Below are positions 44,434 through 50,480 of a stretch of DNA of 64,000 nucleotides, one piece after another (positions within the stretch are counted from its first letter, which is position 1; every line of letters begins with the position of its first letter). The notes beneath the pieces are model-generated. The model ran no database searches. It was not told where the DNA came from and saw nothing but the letters and a program-made list of their open reading frames with translations. Made by a program: the position numbers and the translations under genes. Source of the DNA: an uncultured Propionibacteriaceae bacterium (lineage in GTDB: Bacteria; Actinomycetota; Actinomycetes; Propionibacteriales; Propionibacteriaceae); contig CALBCJ010000011.1 of NCBI GenBank assembly GCA_937926975.1, forward strand, positions 199,917 to 263,916. The letters run 5' to 3'.

Positions 44434-45291
44434 TCAGACCACGTCGACGTGGCCGATGGCGGCCAGGACCCGGTCGAGGTCGGCGCTCTGGTGGGTGGTG
44501 GCGCAGGCCACCGACCACCGGTCCGGGCGCCCGTCGTCGACCACCAGCAGCACCAGGTTCGACAGGCCCGGGCGGCCGCTGGGACCGGGAGGCAGGCTGG
44601 CTACCAGCAGCGCCCCGGGTCGCTGCCCGACCGGGTGGGCCCGCTGGGTGGTGATGCTCAGGGGCGCCGGCGTCGAGTACAGACGGGCGTCGGCAGCCAG
44701 GCAACCGGCCAGCCTCCGGGCCGAGGTCTCGGGGTCGGGGTAGGTCTCGGTGCGGCGGATCTCGCCGAGCGAGAGCTCGGCCGCCCGGGTTCCCGCCGCG
44801 CCGACCTGGTAGAACGACGCGGCATCCGACGTGGACCGCAGCACCGTGATGGAACCGGGGCCCGAGTGGTAGGGGGCGTGGCTGCGCAGCAGGCGCAGCC
44901 GCCCGCCGTACAGGGACCCGTCCACCGGGTGGAAGGACCGGTCGCTGGGGGTGCCCCGCTGGCACAGGCTGGCCGGTCGGGACGGCTCGGGCGCCCCGGA
45001 GGCGGCTGTCGGACCGGTCGGCGGGAGCTCAAGGCGGGCCTCGTTCACCCGGGGCGGCAGCCGCAGCAGGAGCCCGGCACCGAGGACCAGGGTCAGGACC
45101 AGGACCAGCCAGCCGGTCCCTCGACTCTGCCGGGGCGCGGGCGGAACCGGTCCGCGGGGCTGCCCAGGCGGCGGCCAGCCGGTGGGCGGGCGGTCGCCGG
45201 TCCGGGCGACCGCCACCATGGTCCAGTGGCTCCCGTCGAACCACCGCCAGGCCGGGTCGCCGGTCGGGTCTGGGTACCAGCCAGGCCGCAT
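44434..45291 (-). CDS. DUF2510 domain-containing membrane protein
   Basis: A 285-residue protein. It opens with MRPGWYPDPTGDPAWRWFDGSHWT, the DUF2510 motif found at the N-terminus of many actinobacterial membrane proteins. A Pro-rich linker and one membrane helix (WLVLVLTLVLGAGLLLRL, about 65-82) follow, then an exterior domain of ~200 residues with two cysteines and no recognisable family. ATG 45291 has an AGAAGAGG site. Function unknown; the exterior domain could bind a ligand or another protein. Confidence 0.82.
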   Translation of the reverse strand: MRPGWYPDPTGDPAWRWFDGSHWTMVAVARTGDRPPTGWPPPGQPRGPVPPAPRQSRGTGWLVLVLTLVLGAGLLLRLPPRVNEARLELPPTGPTAASGAPEPSRPASLCQRGTPSDRSFHPVDGSLYGGRLRLLRSHAPYHSGPGSITVLRSTSDAASFYQVGAAGTRAAELSLGEIRRTETYPDPETSARRLAGCLAADARLYSTPAPLSITTQRAHPVGQRPGALLVASLPPGPSGRPGLSNLVLLVVDDGRPDRWSVACATTHQSADLDRVLAAIGHVDVV

Positions 45292-45397
45292 CGCACCTCT
45301 TCTCGCCGTCTCGCCACGATGATGCCAGCAGCCGTGGACGGTCGCTCCAGCGGTCTCGGGCTCGTCGTCCCTGCCGGAGGTCCGAGCAGCCTCCAAA

Positions 45398-45411
45398 ATG
45401 ACCAGGGTCAT
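45398..45411. promoter_or_regulatory. Palindromic operator candidate of the TetR gene
   Basis: ATGACC-AG-GGTCAT, perfect 6-bp arms, ends 3 bp before the TAGACT -10 box of the TetR gene, and a third half-site-like GGTCAT follows at 45423. This is a good position for autoregulation. Confidence 0.6.
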
Positions 45412-45414
45412 GTT

Positions 45415-45420
45415 TAGACT
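45415..45420 (+). promoter_or_regulatory. -10 box of leaderless TetR gene promoter
   Basis: TAGACT ends 6 nt before ATG 45427; the in-frame GTG at 45421 would directly abut it, so ATG 45427 is preferred. Confidence 0.55.
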
Positions 45421-45426
45421 GTGGTC

Positions 45427-45999
45427 ATGGCTAATCGAGTGGCTCGACGGCGTGCCGAGACCAGGCGGCGGATCTTCACCGAGGCGATGCGCCTGTTTCA
45501 GGAGCGGGGGTTCGACAACGTCACCGTCGCCGACATCACCGAGGCCGCCGATGTCGCCAAGGGCACGTTCTTCACCCACTTCCCCACGAAGCAGGACGTC
45601 TTCCGCTACGTGGGAGCCGAGGCGCTCGAGGCCCTGGTCGCCGCCCGGTCCGAGCCAGGAACCGCCCGCGAGAAGGTCACCCGAATGCTTCAGTCGATGG
45701 TCGTCTGGCATGAGGAGCACGCCGACCTGACCCGCATGATGCTGGCGGCGCGCACCGTCAGTCTCACCGACTTCGGCTCTGAGAACCAGCAGGCCATGGG
45801 GTGTGCGCTGACCGAGGTCCTGGCCGACGGCGTGGCCGCCGGTGAGCTGCGCGCCGACCTACCGACGGTCCAGGCCGCGACCTTGCTGCAGGGCGCCTAT
45901 TTCCTGACCCTCATGGGCTGGGTGACCGACCCCGAGGGGCCCAGCCTCGCTGAGCGCATGACCACCGCCGTCGACCTGCTCTTCCGCGGCCTGCAGTGA
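45427..45999 (+). CDS. TetR/AcrR family transcriptional regulator
   Basis: About 190 residues. The N-terminal helix-turn-helix domain is clear: RRRIFTEAMRLFQERGFDNVTVADITEAADVAKGTFFTHFPTKQDVF. The C-terminal ligand-binding domain is of the common TetR_C type with no identifiable ligand. It is the first gene of a three-gene cassette with overlapping starts (MFS remnant, then PEP-utilising enzyme), so it probably represses its own operon through the palindrome at 45398-45411. The inducer may be the compound that the downstream enzyme modifies. Confidence 0.92.
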   Translation: MANRVARRRAETRRRIFTEAMRLFQERGFDNVTVADITEAADVAKGTFFTHFPTKQDVFRYVGAEALEALVAARSEPGTAREKVTRMLQSMVVWHEEHADLTRMMLAARTVSLTDFGSENQQAMGCALTEVLADGVAAGELRADLPTVQAATLLQGAYFLTLMGWVTDPEGPSLAERMTTAVDLLFRGLQ

Positions 46000-46208
46000 G
46001 CCGACGTGGAGTCCTGGTTGGGGCTGGGGCGGGCATCTCGGCGCTCACCCAGACCTTGCTGGCGAACGCGACGCCTCGGATCGTCACTGACCTCGACGCC
46101 CAGTCCTGGTACGGCCTGTCCAGTGCCCTCGCTCTGCGCTGCCTGCTCGCGACGATCACCGTCACCGCGCTGGCTGGGTTCCTGCTGTCGAGAAAGGCAA
46201 TGTCATGA
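45996..46208 (+). pseudogene. Internally deleted MFS (DHA2-type) transporter remnant
   Basis: A 70-residue frame that overlaps the TetR stop and the next start, 4 bp each. The first half, ISALTQTLLANATPRIVTDLDAQSWYG, resembles the first helix and loop of EmrB/QacA-like drug exporters. The second half, ALRCLLATITVTALAGFLLS, looks like a late membrane helix with a basic end. I infer that a transporter of ~450 residues lost its middle in frame. The short frame could persist because it keeps translational coupling to the enzyme downstream. It might instead be a genuine small membrane protein. Confidence 0.5.
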
Positions 46209-48430
46209 TTATCGACCTGAGCTGCGTCAGCGCTGCCGACATCGCCCTGGTCGGCGGTAAGGGAGCCAACCTGGGGGAGATGCTCAGGGCCGGCCTGCCG
46301 GTGCCCGACGGGTTCTGTGTCACCGTCGACGCCTACCGGGCCGCGGTCTCAGGCCTCGACGAGCTGACCGCCGACACTGTGGCGAACGCCCCGCTGCCGC
46401 CCGGGATGGCGGACGAGCTTCGCGAGGCTGTCGCCCGGATCGGCGGCCCGGTCGCGGTACGCTCGTCGGCCACCGCCGAGGACCTGCCCGATGCGTCGTT
46501 CGCTGGCCAGCAGGAGACGTTCCTCGGGGTCGTCAGAGACGACGTGCCCGACGCGGTGCGCCGCTGCTGGGCCTCGCTGTGGGGTGAGCGGGCCGTCGCC
46601 TACCGCAAGGCCCAGGGCTACGGCGACGACGTCGCGCTGGCGGTGGTGGTCCAGACGATGGTGCGGGCCGACGCGGCGGGCGTTGCGTTCACCGTCGACC
46701 CGGTCACCGGTCGGCGCGAGGTGACGGTCGAGGCGACGCTCGGGCTCGGGGAGTCGGTGGTCTCCGGTGCCGTCACACCCGACTCGTACCGGGTCGGCCG
46801 CCGGGTCCAGACTCGCCTGGGCGACAAGCGCACCCGGATCGACCTCCGGGCCGACGGCAGCACCATCACCACCGCCGTCTGTGACCCTGCCGCACCGTCG
46901 ATCGATGAGGCGACCGCGAAGCGGGTCGCAGCGCTGGCCCGCAAGGTCGAGCGCCACTACGGCAGACCGATGGACATCGAGTGGGCGGTCGAGGGCGACC
47001 GGCTGTGGCTGCTCCAGGCCAGGCCGGTCACGGTCGTCGGGCAGCGTCCCTCGAAGGCCGGCCAGTGGATTCACGACGACATCATCGAGCACTTCCCCGC
47101 GCCCTACCCCCTGGACACCGAGGTCACTCAGCGAACCCTGAACGTGGTCCGCGGCACCCTCGCCGGTGCCGGGATCGAGATCGAGGGCGGCCGCGAGCTG
47201 GTCCAGGTCGACGGCGACGGCCTGGCCCGCCTCACCCCGCCGCACCTCAGGCTCCGCCGGCCGTGGCGGCTGCTGAGCGCTCTACTGCCCGATCGCTGCC
47301 CGGACTCGGCCGACTGGGGCATGGCCCCGTTCCGCGAGCTCACCGACTGGGTCGCCAGTACCGATGTCGCTGCGCTGCCGGACGCCGAGCTGGTGGCCCT
47401 GCTGCGCCACGCCATGGACCAGGCCGCCGACCTGCTCCAGACGCGGGCTCGCAACCTGCGCCCGTACGGGCTGCGCGGTGTGCTGCTGGGGGCTCTGCTG
47501 AAGCTCAGCCGGTCGAAGCTCGAACCCTTCGACCTGCTCGCCGGCGTCGGCTACGTCTCGACTGACGTCAACCGCGCCATCGCTGACCTCGTCGCCTCCG
47601 CTGACGACGACGTACGCGCCGCCCTGGCCGCACGCCCCGTCGACGTCGCCGCCGTGCGCAGCACCGCCTGGTGGGGGGACCTGGAGGTGTTTCTGGACCG
47701 GTTCGGCGCCCGCACCACCCGCATGTACCAGGTGTTCTCCAGCCGCAGCTGGCGTGAGGACCTCCCAGGGTTCCTGTCACTCCTCGGAGGGCAGCCCCCG
47801 GCCCCGGCGGTACCGCCCGCGGTCCCGTGGATCGTCCCCCAGCGGCTCCTGGCCCGTTACCGGGCCGGCCACGTGATGCGCGAGGCCTCGGTGCTGGCCT
47901 TCGAGGAGCTCGGCTGCCAGCTGCGACGGCTCGCACACGAGGCCGGGCGCCGGCTGGGTCTCACCCCTGACGAGGTGGTCTACCTGACCTTCGAGGAGCT
48001 CACCGGAGCCGTGACCCGCGGTCATGAGGTCCGGCCGGTCGTGGACCGCCGCCGAGCCCAGCGGCACCGGGCTCAGGCAGCGTGGACGGCGGGGATCGCC
48101 TCGCACAGCAGCGGGTCTGGTGGCGGCGTCGCCGCGAGCCCCGGCCGGGCCACCGGTCCGGCGCGGATCGTCCGTGGGCCCGAGGACTTCGACCGGCTTC
48201 AGCCCGGGGACGTCCTGGTCTGTCCTGCGACCGACCCGGCATGGACCCCACTGTTCGCCCGCGCCGTCGCCGTCGTTGCGCAGACCGGAAGCCGGCTGTC
48301 CCACGCGGCGATCGTCGCGCGCGAGTACGGCATCCCAGCCGTCCTGGGCATGGCGGGCGCCCTCAACCTGCCCGACGGAGCCGTGATCGACGTCGACGGG
48401 TCGGCGGGAACCGTACGGGTCCGCGAGTGA
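46205..48430 (+). CDS. PEP/pyruvate-binding and PEP-utilising enzyme (rifampicin phosphotransferase-like)
   Basis: A 741-residue protein with the layout of dikinases. The N-terminal ATP-grasp/PPDK-N domain (~1-280) carries LVGGKGANLGEML, GPVAVRSSATAEDLPDASFAGQQETFL and LWLLQARPVTVV. A central helical region (~300-620) follows. The C-terminal swivelling phosphohistidine domain has TGSRLSHAAIVAREYGIPAVLG with His700, 42 residues from the end. Rifampicin phosphotransferase and PEP synthase share these parts, but the PEP-binding barrel of PEP synthase is missing. By length and layout it is closest to rifampicin phosphotransferases (~860 residues), with a shorter middle domain. The acceptor is unknown; the TetR/transporter context suggests antibiotic or metabolite modification. 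Confidence 0.8.
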   Translation: MIIDLSCVSAADIALVGGKGANLGEMLRAGLPVPDGFCVTVDAYRAAVSGLDELTADTVANAPLPPGMADELREAVARIGGPVAVRSSATAEDLPDASFAGQQETFLGVVRDDVPDAVRRCWASLWGERAVAYRKAQGYGDDVALAVVVQTMVRADAAGVAFTVDPVTGRREVTVEATLGLGESVVSGAVTPDSYRVGRRVQTRLGDKRTRIDLRADGSTITTAVCDPAAPSIDEATAKRVAALARKVERHYGRPMDIEWAVEGDRLWLLQARPVTVVGQRPSKAGQWIHDDIIEHFPAPYPLDTEVTQRTLNVVRGTLAGAGIEIEGGRELVQVDGDGLARLTPPHLRLRRPWRLLSALLPDRCPDSADWGMAPFRELTDWVASTDVAALPDAELVALLRHAMDQAADLLQTRARNLRPYGLRGVLLGALLKLSRSKLEPFDLLAGVGYVSTDVNRAIADLVASADDDVRAALAARPVDVAAVRSTAWWGDLEVFLDRFGARTTRMYQVFSSRSWREDLPGFLSLLGGQPPAPAVPPAVPWIVPQRLLARYRAGHVMREASVLAFEELGCQLRRLAHEAGRRLGLTPDEVVYLTFEELTGAVTRGHEVRPVVDRRRAQRHRAQAAWTAGIASHSSGSGGGVAASPGRATGPARIVRGPEDFDRLQPGDVLVCPATDPAWTPLFARAVAVVAQTGSRLSHAAIVAREYGIPAVLGMAGALNLPDGAVIDVDGSAGTVRVRE

Positions 48431-48523
48431 AAACCACCGCCGCCGCCACAAGCCCGGGGTGAGGAGCTGTCCGGAGCGCCTGGACCTGCCGTTTGCTGTT
48501 ACCTGGCCGAAACATCCACCGGG

Positions 48524-48529
48524 CAGAAT
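48524..48529 (+). promoter_or_regulatory. -10 box of leaderless glnA2 promoter
   Basis: CAGAAT ends 6 nt before the ATG at 48536. GTTACC and GAAACA occur 18-40 nt further upstream and could contribute to nitrogen control, but I see no convincing GlnR box. Confidence 0.45.
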
Positions 48530-48535
48530 CGCGGC

Positions 48536-49873
48536 ATGGACAAGCAGACTGAGTTCGTCCTGCGCTCCATGGAGGAGCGAGACGTCCGCTTCGTACGCCT
48601 CTGGTTCACCGATGTCCAGGGCTTCTTGAAGTCCGTGGCGATCTCGCCGGCCGAGGTCGAAGGCGCCTTCGCCGAGGGGGTGGGCTTCGACGGCTCCGCG
48701 GTCCAGGGCTTCGCCCGCCGCTACGAGTCCGACATGGTCGCCCACCCCGACCCGAGCACCTTCCAGATCCTGCCCTGGCGCGACCAGGCGCAGCCCACCG
48801 CCCGGATGTTCTGCGACATCCGGCTGCCGGACGGCTCACCCTCGTACGCCGACCCGCGGTACGTGCTGAAGCGGATCCTGCGCAAGGCCGGCGACCTCGG
48901 CTTCACCTTCTACACCCACCCCGAGATCGAGTTCTACCTCTTCCACCGGCTCACCGGTGACGCGACCCCACCGGTACCGCTCGACCCGGGCGGCTACTTC
49001 GACCACACCACCTTGGGTGAGGGCTCGGACTTCCGGCGCCGGTCGATCGCGATGCTGGAGCAGATGGGGATCTCGGTCGAGTTCAGCCACCACGAGGCCG
49101 GCCCCGGCCAGCACGAGATCGACCTGCACTACGCCGACGCCCTGACCATGGCCGACAGCATCATGACCTTCAAGGTCGTGGTGAAGGAGGTGGCGGCCTC
49201 GCAGCAGATCCACGCCTCGTTCATGCCCAAGCCGCTGGAGCAGTGGCCGGGCAACGGGATGCACACCCACGTGTCGCTGTTTGAGGGGGACCGCAACGCC
49301 TTCTTCGACGCCTCCGCCGAGTACCACCTGTCGCAGGTGGCGCGCCAGTTCGTGGCCGGGGTGCTGCACCATGCCGGCGACATCACCGCGGTCACCAACC
49401 AGTGGGTGAACTCGTACGTCCGGTTCGCGGCCGGGCAGGAGGCCCCCTCGTACATCTGCTGGGGCCGCAACAACCGCTCGGCCCTGGTCCGGGTGCCGGC
49501 GCTGAAGCCCTCGAAGGGGGCCTCGGCCCGGGTCGAGGTCCGCTCGCTGGACTCGGCCTGCAACCCGTACCTGGCGTACGCGCTGGTGCTGGCGGCCGGG
49601 CTGGACGGGATCCAGCAGCAGATGGAGCTGCCGCCGGGCGCCGAGGACGACGTCTGGACCCTGAGCGAGCACGAGCGCCGGGCACTCGGGATCAAGCCGC
49701 TGCCGAGGAGCCTGGAAGAGGCGATCGGGCGGATGGAGCGCTCCGAGCTGGTCGCCGAGACGCTCGGCGAGCACGTCTTCGACTACTTCCTGCGCAACAA
49801 GACCGACGAGTACGAGCAGTACCGCCGCCAGGTCACGCCGTGGGAGCTGAGGAGCCTGCTGCAGGCGCTGTGA
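48536..49873 (+). CDS. glnA2: Type I glutamine synthetase, GlnA2 group
   Basis: A 445-residue enzyme of the GlnA family that ligates ammonia to glutamate or a related acid. The beta-grasp FDGSAVQGFAR and the metal-binding HPEIEFYLF, EFSHHEAGPGQHEIDLHYADA and MHTHVSLFEG motifs are all present, as is NRSALVRVP. It follows the mycobacterial GlnA2 closely, and the gene sits next to glnE as there. At the place of the adenylylation tyrosine the sequence reads DVWTLSEHERR, so GlnE should not regulate this enzyme. In Streptomyces related paralogues act on polyamines, so the physiological substrate may not be glutamate. Confidence 0.92.
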   Translation: MDKQTEFVLRSMEERDVRFVRLWFTDVQGFLKSVAISPAEVEGAFAEGVGFDGSAVQGFARRYESDMVAHPDPSTFQILPWRDQAQPTARMFCDIRLPDGSPSYADPRYVLKRILRKAGDLGFTFYTHPEIEFYLFHRLTGDATPPVPLDPGGYFDHTTLGEGSDFRRRSIAMLEQMGISVEFSHHEAGPGQHEIDLHYADALTMADSIMTFKVVVKEVAASQQIHASFMPKPLEQWPGNGMHTHVSLFEGDRNAFFDASAEYHLSQVARQFVAGVLHHAGDITAVTNQWVNSYVRFAAGQEAPSYICWGRNNRSALVRVPALKPSKGASARVEVRSLDSACNPYLAYALVLAAGLDGIQQQMELPPGAEDDVWTLSEHERRALGIKPLPRSLEEAIGRMERSELVAETLGEHVFDYFLRNKTDEYEQYRRQVTPWELRSLLQAL

Positions 49874-49907
49874 CCCGGTGGGCGCGGGTGCCTGACCCCG
49901 GGCGCGG

Positions 49908-50324
49908 CTAGGCGAGGGGGAACCGGGCCGACAGGTCGACGTGGACGCCGCTGCGCCGAAGCCGCCGGTCGGCGACCGCCTCAGCCCAGGTCAGCGTCCC
50001 GGCGGCGAGAGCGAGAAAGGTCTCGGGGTCGGTCTCCACCACCGCCGGAGGGGTGCCGCGGGTGTGGGTCGGGCCGCCGGAGCCGTCGTCGAGCTGAACA
50101 GCCGCGTACGGGGGGACCCGCAGCTCGACCGTACGGCCGCCGGCGACCTCGCCGAGCCGGGCAGCGCCAGCCCGTACGGCCAGCGCGACCAGCGTCCGCT
50201 CGGGTGCGGCCAGGGCGGTGACCGCGACCGCCAGCCGGCGGGCCGGTGACCCGGGGCCGCCGGCCCCCAGACCGGCCAGCGCCGCCTCGACCTGCTGCTG
50301 CAGCCGACGACTGGTGGGCGTCAC
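49908..50324 (-). CDS. Sterol carrier family protein
   Basis: A 138-residue protein from GTG 50324. The C-terminal half has VELRVPPYAAVQ, the strongly conserved HTRGTPPAVVETDPETFLALAAGTLTWAEAV and ADRRLRRSGVHVDLSARFPL, typical of the actinobacterial sterol-carrier family fold. The N-terminal ~35 residues are helical. The fold normally forms a hydrophobic cavity, but no ligand is known for this group. It is convergent with glnA2 and divergent from glnE; its place between them is conserved in related actinobacteria. Confidence 0.88.
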   Translation of the reverse strand: MTPTSRRLQQQVEAALAGLGAGGPGSPARRLAVAVTALAAPERTLVALAVRAGAARLGEVAGGRTVELRVPPYAAVQLDDGSGGPTHTRGTPPAVVETDPETFLALAAGTLTWAEAVADRRLRRSGVHVDLSARFPLA

Positions 50325-50468
50325 CGCTGCCCCCAGGTCGTGGCCTCGCCCCGCGTGATGATCACTCGACCTCCCGGCGCCTGAGTCTAGGCCGGATTTC
50401 CGCGGTCTCACCCGGTCCCGAGCGGTCCGGCCTTGCTGGGTTGGGCAGCCAGGCAGGTCGAGCGTGGC

Positions 50469-50474
50469 TAGCCT
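50469..50474 (+). promoter_or_regulatory. -10 box of leaderless glnE promoter
   Basis: TAGCCT ends 6 nt before GTG 50481. Confidence 0.55.
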
Positions 50475-50480
50475 GAGCCT

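Noticed and set aside
44339..44965. Upstream extension of methionine aminopeptidase
   Set aside because: The extra ~200 residues are Arg/Pro-rich and lie opposite no conserved signal; they overlap the DUF2510 gene on the same strand in another frame.
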